Assembly: GCA_029256665.1 (NCBI GenBank)
Contig: JAQSXN010000283.1
Span: 1-5,846 of the forward strand
Length of the DNA: 5,846 bases
Direction of reading: 5' to 3'
From: Paenibacillus sp.
GTDB taxonomy: Bacteria; Bacillota; Bacilli; Paenibacillales; Paenibacillaceae
The translations under genes and the position numbers were made by a program. Shown one piece after another: positions 1 to 4,970 of this stretch. The notes below the pieces were generated by a model. That model saw nothing but the letters and a program-made list of their open reading frames with translations, was not told where the DNA came from and made no database searches. Each line of letters opens with the position of its first letter. Position 1 is the stretch's first letter.

Positions 1-30
1 AATACAAGATGATGGTGGAGGTTATCGACT

Positions 31-906
31 ATGACGCAACAATTTACTGTTTCATCCTATACGGATACATTTGAAATATACGTGCTTGCGGAAGCCGGAA
101 CGGATTCCCGCGTGCTCGTATGTCCCGAGCGGGGCGGAATCGTGATCGGCTGCCAGCTGCGCGGCGAGGAGCTATTTTATCTAGACAAACCGACGCTCGA
201 CGATAAGGCGGCCAACATTCGCGGCGGCAATCCGGTGCTCTTCCCGATCTGCGGCCCGCTTAAAAATTCTACATACGAATGGGACGGGCGCGAATACAAC
301 ATGGGTCAGCACGGCGTGGCACGCAACTCGGCCTGGGAAGTCGTCGGCACCTCCATGGACGGAGAAGCCTCGGTCACGTTGCGCTTGCGCGCGAACGAAA
401 CGACGCTTTCCGCATACCCTTTCGACTTCGAGCTCGTCTTTACCTATGCGCTTGTTGACGGCGAGCTGCACACGCGCCAGCAATACCGCAACGTAGGCCA
501 GAACGGTCCTATGCCTTTTTATGCCGGCTTCCACCCTTACTTCGCCGTCCAAGGAAGCAAAGATATCGCCTACGATACCGATGCGACCCGATACATCGAT
601 TACAACGACGACCTGATCAAGCCGTATGCCGGCTCCGTCGACCTGGAGCCCATGAAGGAATCGTTTTGCCTTCTGGACGCCAATCGCAGCGACATCTCCT
701 TCCCTAACGGCCGCGGCAGCCGGGTGCGCCTGACTTACGATCCGATCTTCAAGTACGTCGTCATCTGGACGCTCAAGGATCGGCCGTTCGTATGCGTGGA
801 GCCTTGGATGGCCCAGCCGCTCGAATTGAACCGAGGCGAGGAACTTGTCTTGCTGCAGGCGGGCGAGACGCTGGAGGCCAATATGACGATAGGCGTCGAG
901 CGTTAA
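31..906 (+). CDS. Aldose 1-epimerase (galactose mutarotase-like) family protein
   Basis: A 291-residue cytosolic protein of the galactose mutarotase-like superfamily, whose members interconvert alpha and beta anomers of aldoses. Visible hallmarks in order: a substrate-loop segment RGGNPVLFP at about 64-72, then QHGVAR at 93-98 with the first candidate catalytic His (H94). Next comes GFHPYF at 166-171 with the second (H168), and VCVEPW at 254-259 with the likely catalytic base Glu257. Length fits the bacterial family, which is commonly 290-350 residues. The ATG start is supported by GGAGG at 17-21, nine bases upstream. No signal peptide or membrane segment is seen. The GGNPVLFP style resembles LacX/YeaD-type relatives more than classical GalM, so the substrate could be a free hexose or a hexose-6-phosphate; this is not resolvable here. 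It converges on deoC and shares a terminator with it, so no operon partner is visible inside the window. The promoter must lie before position 1. Confidence 0.88.
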   Translation: MTQQFTVSSYTDTFEIYVLAEAGTDSRVLVCPERGGIVIGCQLRGEELFYLDKPTLDDKAANIRGGNPVLFPICGPLKNSTYEWDGREYNMGQHGVARNSAWEVVGTSMDGEASVTLRLRANETTLSAYPFDFELVFTYALVDGELHTRQQYRNVGQNGPMPFYAGFHPYFAVQGSKDIAYDTDATRYIDYNDDLIKPYAGSVDLEPMKESFCLLDANRSDISFPNGRGSRVRLTYDPIFKYVVIWTLKDRPFVCVEPWMAQPLELNRGEELVLLQAGETLEANMTIGVER

Positions 907-937
907 CGCAAGGCAATCCCGCTTCCGCTTCTAAACA

Positions 938-979
938 AACAAGCCTCCGTCCCATGCATCATGGGAATGGAGGCTTGTT
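938..979. terminator. Bidirectional terminator hairpin between epimerase gene and deoC
   Basis: A perfect 11-bp inverted repeat (938-948 with 969-979, AACAAGCCTCC against GGAGGCTTGTT) is capped by an inner stem CCCAT/ATGGG (951-955 with 961-965). It lies 31 bases after the epimerase stop and 47 bases after the deoC stop on the other strand. T-rich tails follow on both strands: TTGTTGTTG on the plus strand and TTGTTTAG on the minus strand. These tails are interrupted by G, so termination may be less efficient than with a pure T run. Position between convergent genes supports a shared two-way terminator. Confidence 0.78.
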
Positions 980-1026
980 GTTGTTGAGCACCCTATTCTG
1001 TACGAAAAATCAGACCGCGAGGCGAT

Positions 1027-1716
1027 TCAGTATCCCTCGCCCTTGCCGCCTGAGACGATGGCCACGCTTGCGCTTGCGCCGATGCGCGTGGCGCCGGACG
1101 CGATCATCGCGAGCGCCGTCTCCAGGTCGCGCACACCGCCGGACGCCTTGACGCCGATGTCCGGGCCGACCGTCTTGCGCATAAGCGCGATGTCTTCCTG
1201 CGTCGCTCCGCCTTTGCCGAAGCCCGTCGACGTCTTGACGAAGTCGGCGCCGGCTTTGACGCATAACTCGCATGCCGCGACTTTCTCATCGTCCGTCAGC
1301 AGACCCGTCTCCAGGATCACCTTGAGCGGCGCTTTTCCTTTGCAGGCGGCTACAACGCCTTCGATATCGCGCAGGACGCTTTCCGCGTCGCCGGACTTCA
1401 GCAAGCCGATATTGAGCACCATATCGACTTCCGTCGCGCCGTCTTCGATCGCCTGCTTGGCTTCGAACGACTTCGAGGCCGTGCTCGTCGCGCCGAGCGG
1501 GAAGCCGACGACCGTCGTCACGCCCACTCCGCTGCCTTCGAGAAGCCCCGCTGCAAGCGGCACCCAGCCCGCGTTCACGCATACCGTCGCGAATTTGTAC
1601 TCCCGCGCTTCCGCGCAGATCGTCTCGATTTCGCTTTTCGTCGCATCCGCTTTCAGTATCGTATGATCGATCATCGCCGCCACTTGGCCGGATGAAAGTT
1701 TATTCTCGCTTGTCAT
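1027..1716 (-). CDS. deoC: Deoxyribose-phosphate aldolase (DERA)
   Basis: A 229-residue class I aldolase that cleaves 2-deoxyribose-5-phosphate to glyceraldehyde-3-phosphate and acetaldehyde, the last step of deoxynucleoside catabolism in the cytosol. The sequence carries the family signature throughout: IDHTILK at 16-22, VVGFPLGA at 69-76 and EVDMVLN at 96-102 with catalytic Asp98. The Schiff-base lysine is K161 in FVKTSTGF (159-166), and the second active-site lysine is K190 in VKASGG (189-194). The protein ends in Tyr229, matching the C-terminal Tyr of E. coli DERA known to assist proton transfer. Two in-frame ATGs lie six bases apart. The downstream one (first base 1716) is chosen because GGAGG lies nine bases before it, against only three before the upstream one (1722). 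It is divergent from the purine nucleoside phosphorylase, which supplies the upstream step of the same pathway. Confidence in the family call is very high; start choice is uncertain by two residues. Confidence 0.97.
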   Translation of the reverse strand: MTSENKLSSGQVAAMIDHTILKADATKSEIETICAEAREYKFATVCVNAGWVPLAAGLLEGSGVGVTTVVGFPLGATSTASKSFEAKQAIEDGATEVDMVLNIGLLKSGDAESVLRDIEGVVAACKGKAPLKVILETGLLTDDEKVAACELCVKAGADFVKTSTGFGKGGATQEDIALMRKTVGPDIGVKASGGVRDLETALAMIASGATRIGASASVAIVSGGKGEGY

Positions 1717-1725
1717 GTTCATGGT

Positions 1726-1730
1726 CCTCC
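1726..1730 (-). promoter_or_regulatory. deoC ribosome binding site that decides the start
   Basis: The minus strand reads GGAGG, followed by ACC, ATG, AAC, ATG. The gap to the first ATG is 3 bases and to the second 9 bases, so ribosome spacing favours the second ATG at 1716-1714. Confidence 0.85.
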
Positions 1731-1745
1731 AATTGTGTAAAGGTT

Positions 1746-1770
1746 GCTTCACGTACCCATTATACGAAGC
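1746..1770. promoter_or_regulatory. Imperfect dyad over the deoC -10 box (operator candidate)
   Basis: On the plus strand the arms are GCTTC, a two-base bulge, GTA, seven central bases, then TAC and GAAGC. This gives eight pairable bases per arm with one asymmetry. The centre covers the predicted deoC -10 hexamer (1759-1764) and the dyad extends past the predicted start of transcription, where a repressor would block deoC. It does not match a regulator site I can name; the assignment is inference from geometry. Confidence 0.35.
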
Positions 1771-1787
1771 TTTGGCGGAAACAACAA
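1759..1787 (-). promoter_or_regulatory. Predicted sigma-A-type promoter of deoC
   Basis: On the minus strand TTGTTG (1787-1782) is followed by a 17-base spacer and a perfect TATAAT (1764-1759). Transcription would start near 1752, giving a leader of about 36 bases that includes the GGAGG site. The -10 is ideal and the -35 matches only its first three bases, which would suit a regulated promoter. Confidence 0.6.
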
Positions 1788-1816
1788 CTTGGCCTCCGCC
1801 ACGCATTTCCGCCCGG

Positions 1817-1846
1817 TTTACTTTGCCCGGTCCGATAGGCTATTAT
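1817..1846 (+). promoter_or_regulatory. Predicted sigma-A-type promoter of the purine nucleoside phosphorylase gene
   Basis: TTTACT (1817-1822), an 18-base spacer, then TATTAT (1841-1846) match consensus at four and five of six positions. Predicted transcription start is near 1853, leaving a leader of about 59 bases before the ATG at 1912. It points away from the deoC promoter and does not overlap it, so the two genes could be controlled separately. Confidence 0.55.
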
Positions 1847-1853
1847 TGGAGTG

Positions 1854-1872
1854 GTTCGGCGCTATGCCGAAC
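1854..1872 (+). promoter_or_regulatory. 5' leader hairpin of the phosphorylase mRNA
   Basis: A perfect 7-bp inverted repeat, GTTCGGC (1854-1860) and GCCGAAC (1866-1872), has a five-base loop. It begins almost exactly at the predicted transcription start. As RNA it would form a stable hairpin at the very 5' end, of the kind known to protect Firmicutes mRNAs from decay. As DNA it could be an operator. It lies well upstream of the ribosome binding site (1894-1900) and should not mask it. Confidence 0.45.
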
Positions 1873-1911
1873 GGCCCCGCCCACAAGCGAAGCAAGGGAG
1901 ATGTTAGAACC

Positions 1912-2739
1912 ATGGAAAACGTAATGGCCAAAATAAAAGAAGCAGCCGCCTATATCGAAAGCAAGCTTGACCGCAAACCCCAGATCGGTCTGATCCTGGG
2001 CTCCGGACTCGGCGTCATGGCCGACGAAGTGGACAATGCCGTCGTCATCCCGTACGGCGACAGTCCGTACTTCCCGGTGTCCACTGTGGAAGGCCACTCC
2101 GGAGAGCTCGTCGTCGGCGATTTGGAAGGCAAGAAGGTCCTCGTCATGAAGGGCCGCTTCCACTACTACGAAGGATACTCCATGAAGGAAGTCGCGTTCC
2201 CCGTCTACGTCATGAAGGCGCTCGGCATTGAGACGCTGCTCGTCACCAATGCCGCGGGAGGCATGAACCGCGCTTTCGCGGCCGGCGACCTCATGCTCAT
2301 CACCGACCATATCAACAATACGGGCAGCAACCCGCTCATCGGCGAAAACGTAGCCGAGCTAGGCCCGCGCTTCCCGGACATGTCGCAGGCGTACAACAGG
2401 GAGCTGCGCGCCATTGTCGCGGCCCAGGCCGAGGCGCTTGGCGTCAAGCTGCAGAAGGGCGTCTACGTCGGCATCTCCGGTCCTACATACTGCACGCCGG
2501 CCGAGCTGACCATGATGGCGAACTGGGGCGCCGACGCCGTCGGCATGTCCACCGTGCCGGAAGTGACGGCCGCGAACTACTGCGGCATGAAAGCCGTCGG
2601 CATTACCTGCATTACCGACATGGCGATCGGCGACGAGCTGGAGCCGCTGACGCACGAGCAAGTCGTGAAGGTCGCGAACGAAACGCGTCCGAAGTTCATC
2701 TCGCTCGTGAAAGCATCGGTAAAGGCGTTCTCGGCGTAA
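1912..2739 (+). CDS. punA: Trimeric-type purine nucleoside phosphorylase with altered base-binding residues
   Basis: A 275-residue cytosolic enzyme of the PNP/MTAP (PunA) family, which splits purine nucleosides with phosphate into base and (deoxy)ribose-1-phosphate. Phosphate-site motifs are intact: GSGLG at 30-34 (Ser31), GRFHYYEG at 81-88 (Arg82, His84), TNAAGG at 112-117 (Ala114) and GMSTVPEV at 211-218 (Met212, Ser213). Length matches Bacillus PunA at about 271. The ATG at 1912 is chosen because AAGGGAG at 1894-1900 precedes it by 11 bases and the protein then begins at the usual family position; an upstream open extension is judged untranslated. The base-binding motif is GPTYCTPAE (190-198), where guanosine/inosine enzymes have Glu in place of Cys194. 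ITDMA (234-238) carries Asp236 where Asn is usual. His248 aligns with the 5'-OH-binding His of human PNP. Family membership is certain; the inosine/guanosine preference implied by the symbol is doubtful. It is divergent from deoC, with which it shares a pathway. Confidence 0.93.
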   Translation: MENVMAKIKEAAAYIESKLDRKPQIGLILGSGLGVMADEVDNAVVIPYGDSPYFPVSTVEGHSGELVVGDLEGKKVLVMKGRFHYYEGYSMKEVAFPVYVMKALGIETLLVTNAAGGMNRAFAAGDLMLITDHINNTGSNPLIGENVAELGPRFPDMSQAYNRELRAIVAAQAEALGVKLQKGVYVGISGPTYCTPAELTMMANWGADAVGMSTVPEVTAANYCGMKAVGITCITDMAIGDELEPLTHEQVVKVANETRPKFISLVKASVKAFSA

Positions 2740-2782
2740 AGCAGCTCGGAAATCTCGACTCGCCTATCATCGCCACGCAGAC

Positions 2783-2838
2783 AAAAACCTCTCCCCGTCA
2801 ATCGTCGGTCGTGCCGACGATGATAGGGAGAGGTTTTT
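2783..2838. terminator. Strong bidirectional Rho-independent terminator after the phosphorylase gene
   Basis: A perfect 13-bp outer stem, AAAAACCTCTCCC (2783-2795) with GGGAGAGGTTTTT (2826-2838), encloses an 8-bp inner stem, ATCGTCGG (2801-2808) with CCGACGAT (2814-2821). The T run on each strand makes it work for the plus-strand phosphorylase (stop 44 bases upstream) and as a back-up for the minus-strand dehydrogenase operon. Confidence 0.9.
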
Positions 2839-2887
2839 CGCTTCGTTTGCCCCTGGGCTTAATACTCGGTAGATGTGGGTTTAGTTG
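2839..2887. other. Gene-free spacer between convergent genes
   Basis: The wider gene-free stretch 2740-2954 is accounted for mainly by two terminators. Apart from these, this 49-base piece holds no convincing reading frame, promoter or RNA gene. A short CCCCTGG at 2850-2856 is complementary to CCAGGGG at 2898-2904 and could weakly compete with the neighbouring terminator stem. Confidence 0.4.
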
Positions 2888-2924
2888 AAAATAGCCGCCA
2901 GGGGAAACCGAGCTCCCAGGCGGC
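2888..2924 (-). terminator. Rho-independent terminator of the dehydrogenase/isomerase operon
   Basis: Read on the minus strand, GCCGCC (2924-2919), a T/T mismatch and GGGA (2917-2914) pair with CCCC and GGCGGC (2904-2901, 2899-2894). TATTTT (2893-2888) follows at once. It begins 30 bases after the dehydrogenase stop codon and is the operon's own terminator, with the stronger two-way hairpin at 2783-2838 behind it. Confidence 0.78.
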
Positions 2925-2954
2925 CTTATAGTAATCGCGGCTTTTATTTCCGAA

Positions 2955-4022
2955 CTACAAACGTACTTCCTTGCCCGTTTCCGCGGACTCGTAGATCGCG
3001 GACAAAATTTTGATCATATCCACGCCTTGATCCGGCGTAATGGTCGGCTTCGCCCGGCCTTGCAGCACGTCGACGTAATGTTTGATATTCTCGGTATGCT
3101 GCTTCACTTTCTCCGCGCCTTTAATCACCGGCACCGTGTCGGTTAACTGACCCGCCGCCTCCGAATAGATGCTCAGCGCTCCGTTGCGCAGACTTGCGCC
3201 GGCCTTCGTGCCGCGCAGCTCGACGAAGTTCATTTCCTCTCCGATGTTGGAAGCCCAGCTGAATTCGATCTGCAGGGTAGCCCCGTTATCGAAGCGGATA
3301 AAGCCCGTCGCCAAGTCCTCCACGTCGAACGTGCCGTCCTCTTGGCGGTCGCCGAACGAGCTATGTACCGAATCGGCGATGTCGTCCGTAGCGAACTTCG
3401 TATATTTGGCGCCCGTAACGGATACCGGCTTCGGATTGCCCATGATCCACGTTGCCAAGTCGATAAAGTGCACGCCTAGGTCGATCAGCGGACCGCCGCC
3501 CGACAATTCCTTCGTCGTGAACCAGCCGCCCTTGCCCGGAATGCCCCTTCTGCGAATCCAGCCGCAACGGCCCGTATAGATTTCGCCCATGCCGCCTTCG
3601 TCGGCCAGGCGCTTCAGGAATTGCGAATTCGGATTAAAGCGGTTGTTGCGCATGACCATGAGCAGCTTGCCCGAAGCGGCTGCCGCGTCTGCCATTTTTT
3701 GAGCCTCGTCCGGATTAACCGCGTCCGGCTTCTCGCAGAAGACGTTATACCCCGCCTCGAGAGCGGCGATCGCGATCTCGGAGTGGTACAGGTTCGGCGT
3801 ACAAATGTCGACCATGTCGATGTCGCCGTCGCGAAGCAATTCTTTGTAATCCGTGTAGACGCGGCTTACGCCAAGCTTCCCGGCTATTTCGCGCGCCCTA
3901 TCCTCGCGCACGTCGCATACGGCCACGACTTCCGCTTCCGGATGCTCCAGCCACGCTTCCATATGCGCCATTTGGAAAATACCCCCGGCACCGATTACCC
4001 CTACTTTAATCTTTGCGCTCAT
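2955..4022 (-). CDS. Gfo/Idh/MocA-family NAD(P)-dependent sugar or polyol dehydrogenase
   Basis: A 355-residue cytosolic oxidoreductase of the Gfo/Idh/MocA family, which oxidises or reduces a hydroxyl of a sugar, polyol or derivative using a nicotinamide cofactor. The N-terminal Rossmann domain shows GVIGAGGI at 8-15 for dinucleotide binding. Asp37 closes the second strand, which favours NAD over NADP. The family motif CEKPDAV (96-102) supplies Lys98. In the C-terminal domain, GGGPLIDLGVHFIDL (175-189) provides Asp181 and His185, completing the usual Lys-Asp-His catalytic set. No signal peptide is present. The start at 4022 follows GAGGAGG with GGAGG eight bases upstream; a longer in-frame extension overlaps the preceding gene and is rejected. 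It is the second gene of an operon, 23 bases after the TIM-barrel isomerase, with a terminator right after it. Relatives act on inositol, glucose, glycosides and many others, so substrate is open. The isomerase partner suggests sequential action on one sugar. Confidence 0.92.
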   Translation of the reverse strand: MSAKIKVGVIGAGGIFQMAHMEAWLEHPEAEVVAVCDVREDRAREIAGKLGVSRVYTDYKELLRDGDIDMVDICTPNLYHSEIAIAALEAGYNVFCEKPDAVNPDEAQKMADAAAASGKLLMVMRNNRFNPNSQFLKRLADEGGMGEIYTGRCGWIRRRGIPGKGGWFTTKELSGGGPLIDLGVHFIDLATWIMGNPKPVSVTGAKYTKFATDDIADSVHSSFGDRQEDGTFDVEDLATGFIRFDNGATLQIEFSWASNIGEEMNFVELRGTKAGASLRNGALSIYSEAAGQLTDTVPVIKGAEKVKQHTENIKHYVDVLQGRAKPTITPDQGVDMIKILSAIYESAETGKEVRL

Positions 4023-4045
4023 TCTTTGTTCCTCCTCATCGGATA

Positions 4046-4819
4046 TTATGATATTTTCGCGGCGCGTTTCTCCAGCATGCCTAACAAGTTGCCATAGCTT
4101 GTTCTTACGCATTCCATGGGATCCGTCTTGCAGGAGTCCTGCTCCACGACGTACCACTCGACGCCGCTTGCTTCTCCCCATTCGATAATGGAGTCGAAAT
4201 CGATGACGCCCGTTCCGATCGGGGCAAAAGCGCCCTCCTCGTCGCCCGTCATGTCCTTCATGTGCACGATTGGCATCCGGCCCGCGTAAGGCCCGAAGAA
4301 CGCAACGGGATCATGTCCCGCCTTTCGCAGCCAATATACGTCGAGCTCCGCCAGAATGCCGTTGTCCGCCGCGGGCTCGAGCAGGAAAGACAGGGCGTCC
4401 TTGCCGTCCAGCGCCGTCTCGAACTCGAACGCGTGGTTGTGGTAGCTGACCCGCAGCCCCCGTTCACTCCAACGCGACGCCAGCTCGTTCAGATCGATCT
4501 TCAGCTGGCGGTAACCTGCTTCATTCTGAATCTCCTTCGGAATGCCGGGGCAAATAATGTCGATCGTGCCAAGCGTCTCCGCCGCGGCCGCAACCTCCTC
4601 CGACTGCTCCAACATCTCTTGAAGTCCCACGTGCAAGCCCGCTGCCGCTAAGCCCGTTTCGTCCAGAATCGACTTAAGCGCTTTCGGATCGTGGCCGTGA
4701 AAACCGGCAAATTGCACCCCGGCATATCCCATTTGACTTATTTGGCGAAGCACGCCCGGGAAGTCCGCCGCGCACTCGTCGCGCAGCGTGTACAGCTGAA
4801 CCGCTATCTTCTCCTTCAT
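4046..4819 (-). CDS. TIM-barrel sugar phosphate isomerase/epimerase-like protein
   Basis: A 257-residue protein of the xylose isomerase-like TIM-barrel superfamily (AP_endonuc_2 type; relatives include IolE, IolI and hydroxypyruvate isomerase). These normally use a divalent metal for isomerisation, epimerisation or dehydration of sugars. Visible motifs: QLYTLRDE at 8-15 on the first strand, HVGLQ at 63-67, YHNHAFEF at 126-133, LDVYW at 159-163, VHMKDM at 185-190, GTGVIDF at 202-208 and VVEQD at 224-228. By position, likely metal ligands are Glu132, Asp160, His186 and Glu226, all present. Length is normal. The ATG at 4819 is preceded by AAGGAG at 4834-4829 with a nine-base gap; a longer frame would run through the promoter and is rejected. 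It is the first gene of the operon with the dehydrogenase and is transcribed away from the AraC regulator. Exact reaction is unknown: sugar or keto-sugar isomerase, epimerase or dehydratase are all possible. Confidence 0.87.
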   Translation of the reverse strand: MKEKIAVQLYTLRDECAADFPGVLRQISQMGYAGVQFAGFHGHDPKALKSILDETGLAAAGLHVGLQEMLEQSEEVAAAAETLGTIDIICPGIPKEIQNEAGYRQLKIDLNELASRWSERGLRVSYHNHAFEFETALDGKDALSFLLEPAADNGILAELDVYWLRKAGHDPVAFFGPYAGRMPIVHMKDMTGDEEGAFAPIGTGVIDFDSIIEWGEASGVEWYVVEQDSCKTDPMECVRTSYGNLLGMLEKRAAKIS

Positions 4820-4844
4820 TCTCTTCCTCTCCTTCTGCCCACAA

Positions 4845-4910
4845 TTATCCCCAGTATAATGAGAAGGGATAAAGAAGTGAATATCCGATTCTCCGCTTGT
4901 TGACTTATCC
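4845..4910. promoter_or_regulatory. Repeated TTATCC half-sites in the divergent control region
   Basis: TTATCCC (4845-4851) and GGGATAA (4866-4872) form a perfect 7-bp inverted repeat with a 14-base gap that brackets the isomerase -10 box. A third TTATCC copy (4905-4910) overlaps the last base of the regulator's predicted -35, exactly 60 bases from the first. GGATA/TATCC (4867-4871, 4882-4886) adds a further short dyad across the isomerase -35. The arrangement suits binding by the adjacent AraC-type protein, but this is inference. Confidence 0.4.
4853..4881 (-). promoter_or_regulatory. Predicted promoter of the isomerase/dehydrogenase operon
   Basis: On the minus strand TTCACT (4881-4876), a 17-base spacer and TATACT (4858-4853) match sigma-A consensus at four and five of six bases. 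Start of transcription is expected near 4846, about 27 bases before the ATG at 4819, leaving room for the AAGGAG site. Confidence 0.65.
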
Positions 4911-4928
4911 TGCAACTGTTACGATAGA
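4900..4928 (+). promoter_or_regulatory. Weak predicted promoter of the AraC-family regulator
   Basis: TTGACT (4900-4905) is a near-consensus -35. After 17 bases the -10 position reads GATAGA (4923-4928), which is poor, so expression would be low or need activation. Predicted transcription start is near 4935. The -35 lies only 19 bases upstream of the -35 of the opposing operon promoter. Confidence 0.42.
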
Positions 4929-4952
4929 AGCAATAAACCGCTTCAACGAAAG

Positions 4953-4958
4953 AAAGGA
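4953..4958 (+). promoter_or_regulatory. Ribosome binding site for the TTG start of the regulator
   Basis: AAAGGA lies 12 bases before TTG at 4971. Spacing is somewhat long and the start codon weak, consistent with low translation. The next in-frame ATG (5043) would cut away the first 24 residues, so the TTG is preferred. Confidence 0.5.
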
Positions 4959-4970
4959 CGGTGCCGCCTT

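Noticed and set aside
1043..1666. 207-codon open frame antisense to deoC
   Set aside because: It mirrors the codon pattern of a real, fully conserved gene on the other strand, has no ribosome site and resembles no family.
1717..1806. N-terminal extension of deoC by up to 30 residues
   Set aside because: It covers the deoC promoter and ribosome binding site; GGAGG at 1726-1730 fixes the start at 1716 (or at most 1722).
1744..1911. Upstream in-frame extension of the phosphorylase reading frame (56 extra residues)
   Set aside because: It runs through the predicted promoter and 5' hairpin, lacks family resemblance, and the AAGGGAG site with ATG at 1912 gives the normal family length.
2740..2954. 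Possible small RNA or riboswitch between the convergent genes
   Set aside because: All strong secondary structure is explained by two terminators; no promoter or known riboswitch core was recognised.
3621..4097. 158-codon plus-strand frame opposite the dehydrogenase
   Set aside because: Shadow frame of a well-conserved gene in GC-rich DNA, with no recognisable domain.
4023..4181. 53-residue N-terminal extension of the dehydrogenase overlapping the isomerase gene
   Set aside because: Arg-rich sequence without family resemblance; GGAGG eight bases before ATG at 4022 and the Rossmann motif at residue 8 mark the true start.
4262..4651. 129-codon plus-strand frame opposite the isomerase
   Set aside because: Antisense shadow lacking a ribosome site, promoter or family motif.
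4855..4860. Perfect TATAAT on the plus strand in the divergent region
   Set aside because: No acceptable -35 at 16-18 bases upstream on that strand. It largely coincides with the reverse complement of the isomerase -10, so it is probably incidental; a weak extra promoter for the regulator cannot be excluded.
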